Counted from the stretch's first letter, positions 50,169 to 59,636 are shown. The stretch: DNA of 64,000 bases from Mesorhizobium sp. C432A (GCF_030323145.1 NZ_CP100470.1:1302001-1366000), one strand, 5' to 3'. The notes: generated from the sequence alone by a model not told the origin. Numbers and translations: made by a program.

Positions 50169-51575
50169 ATGGCTTATGATGTCGTTATCATCGGGTCGGG
50201 ACCGGGCGGCTATGTCTGTGCCATCAAGGCGGCACAACTCGGGCTCAATGTCGCGGTGGTCGAGAAGAACGCCACTTTCGGCGGCACCTGCCTGAACATC
50301 GGCTGCATCCCATCCAAGGCGCTGCTTTATGCCTCGGAGATGTTCGCCGAGGCCGGCCATTCCTTCGATGCGCTGGGTGTCGAGATACCGGCGCCGAAAC
50401 TCAATCTGAAGAAGATGATGGCGCACAAGGACGCGACCGTTTCGGCCAACGTCAATGGCGTCGCCTTCCTGTTCAAGAAGAACAAGATCGACTCGTTTCG
50501 CGGCACCGGGAAGGTGGTCGCGGCCGGCAAGGTGTCGGTGTCGGCTGAGGATGGCAAGGTCGAGGAGATCGAGACGAAAAACATCGTTATCGCCACGGGC
50601 TCCGATGTCGCCGGCATTCCCGGCGTCAAGGTCGACATCGACGAGAAGGTGATCGTATCGTCGACCGGCGCGCTGTCGCTGGAGAAAGTGCCGGGACATC
50701 TGGTGGTGGTCGGCGGTGGGGTCATCGGTCTGGAGCTCGGCTCGGTCTGGGCACGGCTCGGCGCCAAGGTCACCGTGGTCGAATTCCTCGACACCATCCT
50801 GGGCGGCATGGACGGCGAGGTCTCCAAGCAGTTCCAGCGCCTGCTTTCCAAGCAGGGTTTCGAGTTCAAGCTCGGCGCCAAGGTGACAGGGGTGACCAAG
50901 GCCAAAAAGGGCGCCGCCGTTACCTTCGAGCCGGTCAAGGGTGGTGCGGCCGAGACCATCGAGGCCGACGCGGTGCTGATCTCGACCGGACGCCGGGCCT
51001 ATTCCGACAGCCTCGGGTTGAAAGAAGCCGGCGTCGAGGTCGACGAGCGCGGCCGGGTCAAGACCGACGGGCATCTCAGGACCAACGTGGCCGGCATCTA
51101 CGCCATTGGCGACGTCATCGCCGGGCCGATGCTGGCGCACAAGGCCGAGGATGAAGGCGTGGCGGTGGCCGAGACCATTGCCGGCCAGGCCGGCCACGTG
51201 AATTACGACGTCATTCCGAGCGTCGTCTACACCAGCCCGGAAATCGCTTCGGTCGGCAAGACAGAGGAAGAGCTGAGGAAGGCCGGCATCGACTACAAGA
51301 TGGGCAAATTCCCGTTCACCGCCAACGGCCGCGCGCGCGCCATGCTGCACACGGACGGCTTCGTGAAGATCCTCGCCGACAAAGCCAGCGACCGCGTGCT
51401 CGGCGTCCACATTGTCGGCTTCGGCGCAGGCGAGATGATCCATGAGGCGGCGGTGCTGATGGAGTTCGGCGGCTCTTCCGAAGACCTCGCCCGCACCTGC
51501 CACGCGCATCCGACAATGTCGGAAGCGGTGAAGGAAGCAGCGCTGGCGACGTTCTTCAAGCCGATCCATATTTAA
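50169..51575 (+). CDS. lpdA: dihydrolipoyl dehydrogenase (E3)
   Basis: FAD-dependent E3 component of the 2-oxoglutarate dehydrogenase complex, 468 residues. FAD loop IIGSGPGGYVCAIKA, redox disulfide GGTCLNIGCIPSK (C41, C46), NAD loop VVGGGVIGLELGSVW, and the C-terminal HAHPTMSEAVKEA with the His-Glu pair. It closes the TCA cluster; a palindromic element and a terminator follow. Confidence 0.96.
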   Translation: MAYDVVIIGSGPGGYVCAIKAAQLGLNVAVVEKNATFGGTCLNIGCIPSKALLYASEMFAEAGHSFDALGVEIPAPKLNLKKMMAHKDATVSANVNGVAFLFKKNKIDSFRGTGKVVAAGKVSVSAEDGKVEEIETKNIVIATGSDVAGIPGVKVDIDEKVIVSSTGALSLEKVPGHLVVVGGGVIGLELGSVWARLGAKVTVVEFLDTILGGMDGEVSKQFQRLLSKQGFEFKLGAKVTGVTKAKKGAAVTFEPVKGGAAETIEADAVLISTGRRAYSDSLGLKEAGVEVDERGRVKTDGHLRTNVAGIYAIGDVIAGPMLAHKAEDEGVAVAETIAGQAGHVNYDVIPSVVYTSPEIASVGKTEEELRKAGIDYKMGKFPFTANGRARAMLHTDGFVKILADKASDRVLGVHIVGFGAGEMIHEAAVLMEFGGSSEDLARTCHAHPTMSEAVKEAALATFFKPIHI

Positions 51576-51594
51576 GGAAACGCTGGAGGGACAG

Positions 51595-51760
51595 CACCCC
51601 CCTCTGGCCTGCCGGCCATCTCCCCCTCAAGGGGGGAGATTGGACTTCACCGCCGCGTCGCGAGCTTTCAAGTTTCTCACGTTTCTAACCTGGCGCTGTT
51701 CGTGAACTGCCGATCTCCCCTCTCGAGGGGGAGATGTCCGGCAGGACAGAGGGGGCGGTG
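51595..51760. repeat. dispersed palindromic element, copy D
   Basis: Same element as at 20706, after lpdA. Left end CACCCCCCTCTGGCCTGCC, right end GGCAGGACAGAGGGGGCGG. Confidence 0.9.
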
Positions 51761-51797
51761 AAGAATCGCGACGCTCGCCGATAGGTGCCCCAAACAA

Positions 51798-51823
51798 AAC
51801 GGCCCGCTTTTCAGCGGGCCGTT
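51798..51823. terminator. bidirectional terminator between lpdA and the Pro/Ala-rich gene
   Basis: AACGGCCCGC and GCGGGCCGTT flank TTTTCA. On the minus strand the tract TTTTGTTT follows, so it mainly serves the gene at 51861; on the plus strand TTCTT is weaker. Confidence 0.8.
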
Positions 51824-51860
51824 CTTGGCTGGAATCAAGATGCCAGATCAGTTGGCCAGA

Positions 51861-52142
51861 TTACGGGCTCGGCGCCGGAGCAGGCGCGGGTGCCGGAGCT
51901 GGCGCAGGAGCCGGTGCGGGCGCAGGGGCTGGTGCGGGAGCCGGTTCGGCGGGCTTCATCGGCTCAGCCGGTGCAGGTGCGGGCGCCGGTGTGCTGGCTG
52001 CCGGCGGCTCTGCGGGCGCAGGATGTTCGCCGCTTCTGCCGAAAACATAGTACGCGACAATCGCAAGGATGACGACGACCAGCGCAATCAGCCAGCCGCT
52101 GCCACCACCCGACCTGGGCGCTGGATCGTTAGGGTTCGCCAT
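51861..52142 (-). CDS. small membrane protein with Pro-Ala repeat tail
   Basis: Protein of 93 residues: a short polar start, one transmembrane helix (about 17-34), and a periplasmic tail made mostly of alternating Pro and Ala (about residues 50-93). The tail looks like a rod or wall-spanning linker. No enzymatic domain. The function is unknown. AGGACACTT precedes the ATG at 52142. Confidence 0.75.
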   Translation of the reverse strand: MANPNDPAPRSGGGSGWLIALVVVILAIVAYYVFGRSGEHPAPAEPPAASTPAPAPAPAEPMKPAEPAPAPAPAPAPAPAPAPAPAPAPAPSP

Positions 52143-52423
52143 AAAAGTGTCCTCCGTGGATGAAAAGCATCAATCAACACCCCTCAACGCGCAACCGTTG
52201 AACGGGTTCATACTAGGCCTTCAAATTGACGAACGCAGGAAAATTCTGATTCGCAACCGCTTGTTGGCCTGTATTTCCCCCGCAAAATCAATCACGAACG
52301 AGGTAGAACGAGCTTAGCTGGCCTTTTCCGCCAAAAATAGGGCCAACCGCCTCCGCTTTGCGAATCAGTTGCGCACCGCACAGAGCCGGGCTTACGTGAT
52401 TCGGTATTCAAGACGGGCGCTGC

Positions 52424-53488
52424 TCAGTCGACGGCGGTGACGGTATAGCCGGCCTTGCGAAAATCCTCGACCAGGCCTTCGGGGCCGGGAAGATGCATGG
52501 CGCCGACGGCCATGAAGGCATTGCCCTTGGCCAGGATCGGTGCGGCATGGTCGGCCATGACCTTGTTGCGGCCGGTGATCATCGTCCGGTCGAATTCGGC
52601 GTAACCTGCGTCGTCGTCTTCGTCGGGCGAGATCGAACGCAACAGCGGCCAGAAGGTGCCGGTGTCGCCGCGCTGGTAAAGCACGATCATGGTTTCGTTG
52701 ATGTCGTTTATCTTGTCGCCGAGCTTCAGGGTCTCGACCAGCCCTTTGATGTGGAACGCAATCGGCAGCGAGGCCATGGCGTGCAGCTGGCTGGCAGCGG
52801 TCTCCAACCCTTCCACCGGCTTCCCCAAGGCCTTGGCGTCCTGCGCCAGCTTGACGTCCAGAACCGGTGCGCCGCCTGCCTGACGGGCGACCTCACAGAC
52901 CGGCAGCGCGACCATGGCCGACAGCAGCCACGGCTTCATCTTGGAGACGCTCGCCGGCGGAATGCCGCGCGCATCGAGCCCTTTGTTCACCACCGCCGCA
53001 TCCTCCGGCGACAACAGCGACGACAACGTCGTGTTGTCGGTGAACATCATCAGCTCGGGTTCCTTGAGCATGGCCTCCATCATCTTCTGCTTGTCGAGCA
53101 CGTCGGTGGTCTCGATGATGATGGTGCCGGCAGCGTCATAGGCTTTCCTGGCTGCCGGCGGCAGAGTGGTCACGCGCGGGTCGGTCATGTGCATGGTGCC
53201 GAACAGGAAGGACGGCTTTTCGCCTGATTTCTCCAGCTTCCACAACAGGCCCTTGCCGTTCAGCGTCGCTGCTGCTTCCGTCTCGATCCTGGCATAGGCG
53301 GCGGGGTCTTCCTTCTGCAGGGCCGATAGCAGATCGGCGCCGGCGCAGGCCGGGGCTTCGGCATGCGCCTTGCCCATGGCAAGCAGCAACGCGACGAGAA
53401 AAGACAGGAAAAACAGGGCGTTGAGCGCGACGAGCAGCTTCAGCGACACAAGGGCCGCGCGGTCGGCGATGGCAAGGGCGCGTTTCAT
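52424..53488 (-). CDS. TraB/GumN family protein
   Basis: Protein of 354 residues, with an N-terminal signal anchor (about 13-43). The TraB/GumN (TIKI-like) domain has FLFGTMHMTDPRVTTLP near residue 93, with the GTMH motif, and MAVGAMHLPGPEGLVEDFR at the C-terminus, with a second His. Eukaryotic TIKI proteins of this fold are metalloproteases; the bacterial function is unproven. It lies beside xerC on the same strand. Confidence 0.88.
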   Translation of the reverse strand: MKRALAIADRAALVSLKLLVALNALFFLSFLVALLLAMGKAHAEAPACAGADLLSALQKEDPAAYARIETEAAATLNGKGLLWKLEKSGEKPSFLFGTMHMTDPRVTTLPPAARKAYDAAGTIIIETTDVLDKQKMMEAMLKEPELMMFTDNTTLSSLLSPEDAAVVNKGLDARGIPPASVSKMKPWLLSAMVALPVCEVARQAGGAPVLDVKLAQDAKALGKPVEGLETAASQLHAMASLPIAFHIKGLVETLKLGDKINDINETMIVLYQRGDTGTFWPLLRSISPDEDDDAGYAEFDRTMITGRNKVMADHAAPILAKGNAFMAVGAMHLPGPEGLVEDFRKAGYTVTAVD

Positions 53489-53561
53489 GGTGCGGTTCTA
53501 GGACTGAAAAGCGGCGAAACGGTTAACCGGCGTGGGGAAATTGTCCTGGACTTATACAGTG

Positions 53562-54500
53562 TCACGCGCGGGGATGGGCGGATTCGTAGATCTCGAGCAG
53601 CCTTGCCGTGTCGACGCCGGTATAGACCTGCGTCGTCGACAAGCTGGCGTGGCCGAGCAGTTCCTGGATGGTGCGCAGGTCGCCGCCGCGCCCGAGCAGA
53701 TGGGTGGCGAAGGAATGGCGCAACGCGTGCGGCGTCGCGGTGTCGGGCAGGTTCAGCGCCGAGCGCAGCCTGGCCATGTCGCGCTGGACGATGGCCGGGT
53801 TGAGCGGCCCGCCCCGGGCGCCGCGAAACAGCAGGCCCTTGGGATCGAGATGGTAGGGACACAGTTTTCGGTATTCGGCGATGGCCCGCAGCGCCACCGG
53901 CAGCACCGGCACCAGCCGTGTCTTGCCACCCTTGCCGGTGACGCGCAGCACGGTGTCGGCTTCCGATGCCAGGTCGGCGGCGCTGAGGCCCAGCGCTTCG
54001 GAAATGCGCAGGCCCGATCCATAAAGCAGCGTCAGCACGGCGGCGTTGCGGGCGGCGATCCAAGGCTCTTCAGCCAGCTGGCCTTCCACCGACACGACAT
54101 GTTTGGCATCGCTGGCGGTCAGCGGCTTGGGCAGCGATTTCGGCTGGCGCGGCGCGCGCAACGCCGCGGCACCGGCGGCATTGGCGAGACCGCGCCGTTC
54201 GAGGAAGCGCAGCAGCGAGCGGATGCCGGCGAGGCCGCGTCCGAGCGTGCGGGCGCCGGCGCCGGCGTTGCGCCGCGCGGCAAGAAAGCCGCGCAGATCG
54301 GCCGGGCGGAGAGTGGCGATGTCGGAAAGACCAGGCGAGCCGCCGCAATGCCCTGTGAGGAAATGCAGGAACTGGCGCGTGTCGCGCTCATAGGCTTCGA
54401 CGGTCGCCGGCGACAGCCGGCGCTCGCGCGCCAGCATCTTCAGCCAGCTTTCGCGCGCTGCCTGGAGGTCGGGTTTTGCCGGGATGAGAAATTCCTGCAT
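53562..54500 (-). CDS. xerC: tyrosine recombinase XerC
   Basis: Site-specific recombinase of 312 residues that, with XerD, resolves chromosome dimers at dif. Catalytic residues in order: Arg in LYGSGLRISEAL, Lys in TGKGGKTRLVPV, HALRHSFATH (His-x-x-Arg), HASLSTTQVYTGVD with the His and the nucleophilic Tyr. The N-terminal SAM-like domain spans about 12-105. It is divergent from rimM. Confidence 0.93.
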   Translation of the reverse strand: MQEFLIPAKPDLQAARESWLKMLARERRLSPATVEAYERDTRQFLHFLTGHCGGSPGLSDIATLRPADLRGFLAARRNAGAGARTLGRGLAGIRSLLRFLERRGLANAAGAAALRAPRQPKSLPKPLTASDAKHVVSVEGQLAEEPWIAARNAAVLTLLYGSGLRISEALGLSAADLASEADTVLRVTGKGGKTRLVPVLPVALRAIAEYRKLCPYHLDPKGLLFRGARGGPLNPAIVQRDMARLRSALNLPDTATPHALRHSFATHLLGRGGDLRTIQELLGHASLSTTQVYTGVDTARLLEIYESAHPRA

Positions 54501-54618
54501 GCCGCCATTGTCAGGCAGCCGGGTTAGGAAGCGGTGAAGAACCTGTCATTGAAATGGCCACGAGCGATCATTGAAATGACGCCGGTAGGGCGTTAGAGCA
54601 GGGCAAAGGATATCAGCC

Positions 54619-55218
54619 ATGTCGAAGCCCCAGAACCCCGTGCAAATGGCCGTGATCGGCGCCGCCCACGGCATCAAGGGCGAATTGCGGGTGAAGACCT
54701 TCACTGGCGAGCCGATGGCGCTGGCCGATTATGGGCCGCTCTATGCCAAGGACGGCCGCGCCTTCCAGATCACCGACATAAGGCCGGCCAACACCGTCGT
54801 GGTGGTGCGCTTCAAGGGCATTGCCGATCGCAATGCCGCCGAGGCGCTGGCCGGAACCGAGCTGTTCGTCGACCGCTCGATGCTGCCCGACGATGGCGAG
54901 GAGGACGAATTCTACCACGCCGATCTCGTCGGACTTGAAGTCCGCGACGATAAGGACGCGGTCATCGGCAAGGTGGTGGCGGTGCACAATTTCGGCGGCG
55001 GCGACATTCTCGATGTCACGCTTGGCGGGCGCAAAGGCGTGCTGATCCCGTTCACGCAGGCTGCCGTGCCGCAGGTGGTGGTTGCCGAAGGTTTTGTCCG
55101 TGTCGATCCGGCGGCGGCCGGGCTGGTCGAGGACGAGGATGGCGAGGCGCCGCGCGAAGAAGACTTCGACGCGAAGGGCCGGCCGCGCGGGCCACGCGAC
55201 GCCGGGGGCAACCGGTGA
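54619..55218 (+). CDS. rimM: 16S rRNA processing protein RimM
   Basis: Assembly factor for the 30S head that binds S19, 199 residues. [17 protein letters not shown] is the RimM N-terminal domain and the segment ending [19 protein letters not shown] the PRC-barrel end. The C-terminal 30 residues are a charged tail. It overlaps trmD by GTGA. rpsP, its usual neighbour, lies at the other end of the window. Confidence 0.95.
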   Translation: MSKPQNPVQMAVIGAAHGIKGELRVKTFTGEPMALADYGPLYAKDGRAFQITDIRPANTVVVVRFKGIADRNAAEALAGTELFVDRSMLPDDGEEDEFYHADLVGLEVRDDKDAVIGKVVAVHNFGGGDILDVTLGGRKGVLIPFTQAAVPQVVVAEGFVRVDPAAAGLVEDEDGEAPREEDFDAKGRPRGPRDAGGNR

Positions 55219-55913
55219 CGTTCAAGGCTTCGGTGCTGACGCTCTATCCCGAGATGTTTCCGGGCGGGCTAGGCCTGTCGCTGGCCGGACGGGCGCTCGA
55301 AGTCGGGACATGGTCGCTGGAAGCTATCCAGATCCGCGACTTCGCCAGCGATCGCCATCACACCGTCGACGACACGCCGGCCGGCGGTGGCGCCGGCATG
55401 GTGATGCGCGCCGATGTGCTGGCCAAGGCGATCGACCACACGTCGCCGGCGGGCGATCCGCGGCCGCGTTTGCTGATGAGCCCGCGTGGAAAGCCGCTGA
55501 CGCAGGCGCGCGTGCGCGAACTGGCTGGCGGGCCAGGCGCCGTCATCGTTTGCGGCCGGTTCGAGGGCGTCGACCAGCGGCTGATCGAGGCGCGTGGACT
55601 GGAAGAGGTCTCCATCGGCGATTTCATCCTGTCGGGCGGCGAGCCGGCGGCGCTTGTGCTGCTCGACGCCGTTGTGCGGCTGTTGCCCGGCGTCATGGGC
55701 AATGCGGTGTCGGGCGAGGAAGAAAGTTTCGAGAACGGCCTGCTCGAACACCCGCATTACACGCGGCCACAGGAGTTCGAGGGCAGGCCGATCCCCGACG
55801 TGCTGGTCTCCGGCAACCACAAGAAGATCGCCGCCTGGCGGCGTGCGGAGTCCGAGAAGCTGACCAGGGAGCGCCGGCCGGATTTGCTCGCCGCTCAGCC
55901 CTTGGCAAAATAG
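55215..55913 (+). CDS. trmD: tRNA (guanine37-N1)-methyltransferase
   Basis: SPOUT methyltransferase of 232 residues that makes m1G37 and prevents +1 frameshifting. The trefoil-knot motifs are visible: [16 protein letters not shown] and [19 protein letters not shown]. Start GTG at 55215, coupled to rimM. Its last 19 bp overlap the end of the convergent TauE gene. Confidence 0.96.
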   Translation: MTFKASVLTLYPEMFPGGLGLSLAGRALEVGTWSLEAIQIRDFASDRHHTVDDTPAGGGAGMVMRADVLAKAIDHTSPAGDPRPRLLMSPRGKPLTQARVRELAGGPGAVIVCGRFEGVDQRLIEARGLEEVSIGDFILSGGEPAALVLLDAVVRLLPGVMGNAVSGEEESFENGLLEHPHYTRPQEFEGRPIPDVLVSGNHKKIAAWRRAESEKLTRERRPDLLAAQPLAK

Positions 55914-56647
55914 TAGACGGCGAGAAACAGGCCGACGGCGATGACGAAGCCGCGTACTGCGTTTTGCGGCACGCGCTTGGCGATCCATACGCCGGCATAG
56001 CCGCCGAGCGCGCCGCCGGGGATCATGATGATTGCCTGAGGCCAGGCAACAACGCCGCCGGAAACGAAGACCAGTATGGCAACGGCGGCGATGACCACGG
56101 CCAGCATGTTCTTCAGCGCGTTCAGCCGGTGATAGTCGCCGGCTTGCGTCAGGCCGAGCGTCGCCAGCATCATCACGCCCATGCCGGCGCCGAAGAAGCC
56201 GCCATAGATGGCGGTGGCGAACTGTGCCAGCGAACCGGCCAGCGAGCCGACCGTGGCTTCATGCCCAGGCTTCGGCGCCGGTTTCAGCCACGGCCCGGCG
56301 GCGAACAAGGCGGTTGCGGCCAGCAGCAGCCACGGCACCAAGGCGCGGAACGACGGGTTGGAGAGCGCCAGCAGGATGAGCGCACCGGCCAGCGCACCCA
56401 AAGCCGAGATCAGACAGAGCAGCAGCGCGCCGCGCCAGAAATGCTTGATGTCGGTCCAGTAAGCCAGCGTCGAGGTGATGTAGCCGGGAAACTGCGTCAC
56501 CGAAGAGGTGGCGTTGGCGACGATCGGCGGCAGGCCGGCCAGCGTCATGGCGCCGAAGGTGATGAAGGTGCCGCCGCCGGCAACGGCGTTGACGGCGCCT
56601 GACAGAAAACCCGCGAGGAAGAGCAGGACTGCGTCGAAAACAGACAT
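55895..56647 (-). CDS. sulfite exporter TauE/SafE family protein
   Basis: Inner-membrane protein of 250 residues with about eight helices. [20 protein letters not shown] and [16 protein letters not shown] are the duplicated TauE/SafE (UPF0721) motifs. It probably exports a sulfo- or organic anion, substrate unknown. The start at 56647 ([10 protein letters not shown]) is conserved in the family. It lies between trmD and rplS on the opposite strand. Confidence 0.9.
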   Translation of the reverse strand: MSVFDAVLLFLAGFLSGAVNAVAGGGTFITFGAMTLAGLPPIVANATSSVTQFPGYITSTLAYWTDIKHFWRGALLLCLISALGALAGALILLALSNPSFRALVPWLLLAATALFAAGPWLKPAPKPGHEATVGSLAGSLAQFATAIYGGFFGAGMGVMMLATLGLTQAGDYHRLNALKNMLAVVIAAVAILVFVSGGVVAWPQAIIMIPGGALGGYAGVWIAKRVPQNAVRGFVIAVGLFLAVYYFAKG

Positions 56648-56972
56648 TGTGAGGCCGCCGGACAAGAGTGCTGCCCCCGGATTAGGAAGCTTGAAGGGTC
56701 GGCGCAACCCCGCACTGGACGATTGCGTGGTGGCATGCGACCAAAAAAGACAGGGCCAAGGCGTGACAAAGCCTCGAAATAGCTGTATGTGCCCGCCCGT
56801 ACTGGCGAGAAAAATCTCCCGGACCCGTCAACAATGACGGTGTAGTCGCCCCTGCCCAATGTTTCGAAGACAAGATGTCTCTGGACAAAAGGCATAGCCG
56901 AGCGGTCATAGGAACTGCAAGGCGAGTGTCGGACGCTCTGACTGTCGGAAGAACAAGAAGTGGATTACTGAC
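56648..56972. other. rplS upstream region, no gene
   Basis: About 325 bp between the divergent TauE gene and rplS. A small hairpin CCGTCA-ACAA-TGACGG lies at 56825-56840. The rplS promoter and leader must be here; I see no gene and no recognisable leader motif. Confidence 0.5.
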
Positions 56973-57512
56973 ATGGATATCATCCGTCAGCTCGAGGCCG
57001 AACAGGCCGCCAAGATCGAAGCCAAGCGCAAGCTTCCCGAATTCCAGCCCGGCGACACCGTGCGCGTCCAGGTCCGCGTGACCGAAGGCACCCGCACCCG
57101 CGTCCAGGCCTATGAGGGCGTCGTCATCGCCCGCGCCGGCGCCGGCTTCCAGGAAAATTTCACCGTCCGCAAGATCTCCTACGGCGAAGGCGTCGAGCGC
57201 GTGTTCCCGGTCTATTCGCCGATGGTCGAGGGCGTCGAGATCGTGCGCCGCGGCAAGGTGCGCCGCGCCAAGCTCTATTATTTGCGCGACCGTCGCGGCA
57301 AGTCGGCCCGTATTTCGGAAAACACCGGCGTGCGCGCCCGCAAGCTCAACGATGAAGAACGCGACGCGCTGAACGCCGAGAAGGCCCGCATCGAAGCCGA
57401 GAAGGTTGCCGCTGCCCAGGCGCTGGCCGCCGAGACGGCCGCCAAGGAAGCCGCCGAGAAGAAGGCCGCCGACGAGGCTGCAAAGGCGGCGGAAGCGACC
57501 CCGGCCGAATAA
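56973..57512 (+). CDS. rplS: 50S ribosomal protein L19 with long C-terminal extension
   Basis: Large-subunit protein at the 30S-50S interface. Residues 1-115 are the L19 core ([40 protein letters not shown]). The total of 179 residues exceeds the usual 115-130: residues about 125-179 are an Ala/Glu/Lys-rich helical tail. Extended L19 tails are known in Rhizobiales. Terminator at 57532. Confidence 0.96.
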   Translation: MDIIRQLEAEQAAKIEAKRKLPEFQPGDTVRVQVRVTEGTRTRVQAYEGVVIARAGAGFQENFTVRKISYGEGVERVFPVYSPMVEGVEIVRRGKVRRAKLYYLRDRRGKSARISENTGVRARKLNDEERDALNAEKARIEAEKVAAAQALAAETAAKEAAEKKAADEAAKAAEATPAE

Positions 57513-57531
57513 ACCTGGTCCAAGGATTTTG

Positions 57532-57556
57532 AAAAGGCGGCTTGGCCGCCTTTTTT
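57532..57556 (+). terminator. rho-independent terminator after rplS
   Basis: AAGGCGGC-TTG-GCCGCCTT followed by TTTT, 22 bp after the stop. Confidence 0.88.
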
Positions 57557-57606
57557 CGTTTCACCAGACTGTGAACGATTGCCGGCCGAGAGTTTGGCCA
57601 CGGCTG

Positions 57607-57647
57607 TTGACCCGAATTACATTGTACACTAAATAATCGTTTACAAA
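57607..57647 (+). promoter_or_regulatory. candidate ohr promoter and OhrR operator
   Basis: TTGACC (57607-57612) and, after 17 bp, TAAATA (57630-57635) form a possible promoter. TTGTA (57622-57626) and TACAA (57642-57646) make an inverted repeat that overlaps the -10 region, as expected for a MarR-type OhrR operator. The assignment is by position and symmetry only. Confidence 0.5.
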
Positions 57648-57664
57648 CCAAATGGAGAACTGAC

Positions 57665-58093
57665 ATGGCACTCTACACCACACAGGCTCGCGTCACCGGC
57701 GGCCGCGCCGGCCACGGCGAGACCAGCGACGGCCTGCTGAAGGTCGACCTCGCTTTGCCGAAGGAGCTCGGCGGACAGGGTGGCGCCACCAATCCCGAGC
57801 AGCTGTTCGCGGTCGGCTATGCCGCCTGCTTCGAAAGCGCCATCCGCTTCGTCGCGCGCAAGCAGAAGCTGCCGCTGCAGGATGCGGCGGTGAGCGCCAC
57901 CGTCAGCCTGCTTCCCAATGGTGAAGGCTTCAAACTTGGTGTCGCACTCGCCGCGGAGACGAAAGGCCTTGATCAGGCGGTGGCGGAAGCGCTTGTATCG
58001 GCCGCGCATCAGATTTGCCCCTATTCCAATGCGATCAAAGGCAATGTCGAGGTGGCGCTTTCGACCGTGGCGCTTCCGGCAAAGGCAGCATGA
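57665..58093 (+). CDS. ohr: organic hydroperoxide resistance protein Ohr
   Basis: Thiol peroxidase of 142 residues that detoxifies organic hydroperoxides using lipoyl-linked reductants. The two reactive cysteines are C55 in GYAACFESAIRF and C118 in ICPYSNA. Its last 4 bp overlap ohrR (ATGA). E2/E3 lipoyl proteins that can serve as reductants are encoded in the same window (sucB, lpdA). Confidence 0.96.
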   Translation: MALYTTQARVTGGRAGHGETSDGLLKVDLALPKELGGQGGATNPEQLFAVGYAACFESAIRFVARKQKLPLQDAAVSATVSLLPNGEGFKLGVALAAETKGLDQAVAEALVSAAHQICPYSNAIKGNVEVALSTVALPAKAA

Positions 58094-58587
58094 CGACGAA
58101 GACCGAAACCAGGGCCAGCGAAGTCCCGGCGGACACCGCCGGGAGGATCGCCGTTCCGCGCCTCGACCAGCAGCTCTGCTTCGCGCTCTATTCGGCGAGC
58201 GGGCTGATGACCAAGCTCTATCGGCCGCTGCTTGACCCGCTCGGCCTGACCTATCCGCAATATTTGGCGATGCTGGCGCTGTGGCAGCATGCGCCGAGCA
58301 CGGTCGGCGAACTCGGCGAGGCGCTGGGGCTGGATTCGGCGACATTGACGCCTCTGCTCAAGCGGATGGAAGCGGCTGGTCTCGTCACTCGCCGTCGCGA
58401 TCCGGCCGACGAGCGCCGCGTGCTGGTCGAACCGACTGCCAAGGGCCAGGCGCTGCGCGCCCGCATCAAGGACGTATCCGCAGGCCTTGCCTGCGCCATG
58501 CCGCTGGAAGTCGAGGAGCTGAAGTCGCTGCACCGGACCTTGACCGGATTTGTCGCCAAGCTGCGTGAGGCTACGTCACCATCCTGA
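58090..58587 (+). CDS. ohrR: organic hydroperoxide sensor OhrR (MarR family)
   Basis: MarR-type winged-helix repressor of 165 residues. The N-terminal LDQQLCFALYSASGLMTKLY segment has the sensing Cys (C30), which is oxidised by organic hydroperoxides and releases ohr. The wing is in TRRRDPADERRVLVEPT. It overlaps ohr and is thus autoregulated with it. The start at 58090 is fixed by the overlap and family length. Confidence 0.95.
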   Translation: MTTKTETRASEVPADTAGRIAVPRLDQQLCFALYSASGLMTKLYRPLLDPLGLTYPQYLAMLALWQHAPSTVGELGEALGLDSATLTPLLKRMEAAGLVTRRRDPADERRVLVEPTAKGQALRARIKDVSAGLACAMPLEVEELKSLHRTLTGFVAKLREATSPS

Positions 58588-58733
58588 TCCGTCATCTGAC
58601 GGGTTCCCGTGTCCAGGAGGGGCCTGGTTTGCCGGCGGCGCAATCACGGAATAAATTCCGACCACGGGACGTTCTAAAACCGCGTTGGTTGAAGGCATTG
58701 GAATCCGCTTTCACCGGACGCTGAGCACCGGAC

Positions 58734-58805
58734 CGGCTTGCAAGCCGTCTGCGGACGGCTAAAGTCGCGCCTGGATTTTCATGCGAGCCCGGCTGCAAGC
58801 GGGCT
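58734..58805 (+). promoter_or_regulatory. cluster of hairpins in the leader of the amino-acid binding-protein gene
   Basis: Three short inverted repeats lie in a row before the start at 58825: CGGCTTGCAAGCCG (58734-58747), CCGTC-TGCG-GACGG (58745-58758; overlaps the first) and AGCCCG/CGGGCT (58786-58805). The first two exclude one another, a layout that would allow switching. No known riboswitch is recognised. Confidence 0.35.
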
Positions 58806-58824
58806 TCTCATCCTGGAGCGTGTC

Positions 58825-59625
58825 ATGACCAAATCGAAGCTGCTGCTGGCCGCCCTCGCGGCCTGTTTCCTCGCGCCCGTCGCTGCATGGGCGGCCGATG
58901 CGCTGCCCGATCTCGGCGGCAAGAAGGTCGTGGTGGTGACGGAAAACGCCTATCCGCCGCTGCAGTTCATCGACGCCAAGACCGGCAAGCAGATCGGCTG
59001 GGAGTATGACGCGATGGACGAAATCGCCAAGCGGCTGAACTTCAAGGTGGAGTACCAGAACACCTCCTGGGACGCGATGATCCAGGCGGTTTCCGACAAC
59101 CAGTACAACATTGGCATGACCGGCATCACCATCAAGGACGACCGAAAGGAGAAGGTCGATTTCTCCGACCCCTATATGCGTTCGGAGCAGTTCATGCTGG
59201 TGCGCGCCGATGAAAGCCGCTTCACCGACGCCAAGACCTTCGCCGCCTTCAAGGACGGGTTGATCGGCGCGCAGGCCGGAACGACGCCGTTCTACACCGC
59301 CGTCTACAGCGTGCTCGACGGCAATGAGCAGAACCCGCGTATCAAGCAGTTCGAGACCTTCGGCGCTTCGGTGCAGGCACTGAAATCCGGCGACGTCGAT
59401 GTCGTCCTGACCGACGGCACCGCCGGCAAAGGCTATGTCGATGCCTCCGGCGGCAAGCTCAAGCTGATCGGCGGCCCGCTCGGCACCGAGGATTTTGGCT
59501 TCATCTTCCCGAAGGGCTCGGACCTGGTGAAGCCGGTCAACGCGGCGATCGCGGCGCTGAAGGCCGACGGCACGATCGAGGCGCTGAACAAGAAGTGGTT
59601 TCTCGACTACAAGATGGGGCAGTGA
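58825..59625 (+). CDS. amino-acid ABC transporter substrate-binding protein
   Basis: Periplasmic binding protein (SBP_bac_3 family) of 266 residues with a signal peptide ending AWA-ADA. VVVVTENAYPPLQFID, IGWEYDAMDEIAKRLN and FSDPYMRSEQFMLVRADE are the family motifs; ligands are usually polar amino acids. The start at 58825 has CTGGAG upstream. A palindromic repeat separates it from the permease gene. Confidence 0.92.
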   Translation: MTKSKLLLAALAACFLAPVAAWAADALPDLGGKKVVVVTENAYPPLQFIDAKTGKQIGWEYDAMDEIAKRLNFKVEYQNTSWDAMIQAVSDNQYNIGMTGITIKDDRKEKVDFSDPYMRSEQFMLVRADESRFTDAKTFAAFKDGLIGAQAGTTPFYTAVYSVLDGNEQNPRIKQFETFGASVQALKSGDVDVVLTDGTAGKGYVDASGGKLKLIGGPLGTEDFGFIFPKGSDLVKPVNAAIAALKADGTIEALNKKWFLDYKMGQ

Positions 59626-59636
59626 TGTCCGACTCC

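Noticed and set aside
52240..52375. CTGATTCGC and GCGAATCAG inverted 9-mers about 100 bp apart upstream of the Pro/Ala-rich gene.
   Set aside because: Short, widely spaced and with no supporting structure; chance is likely.
54543..54580. Direct repeat TCATTGAAATG twice between xerC and rimM, considered as an attachment or dif-like site.
   Set aside because: The dif consensus has two inverted 11-bp arms around 6 bp; this is a direct repeat and does not match.
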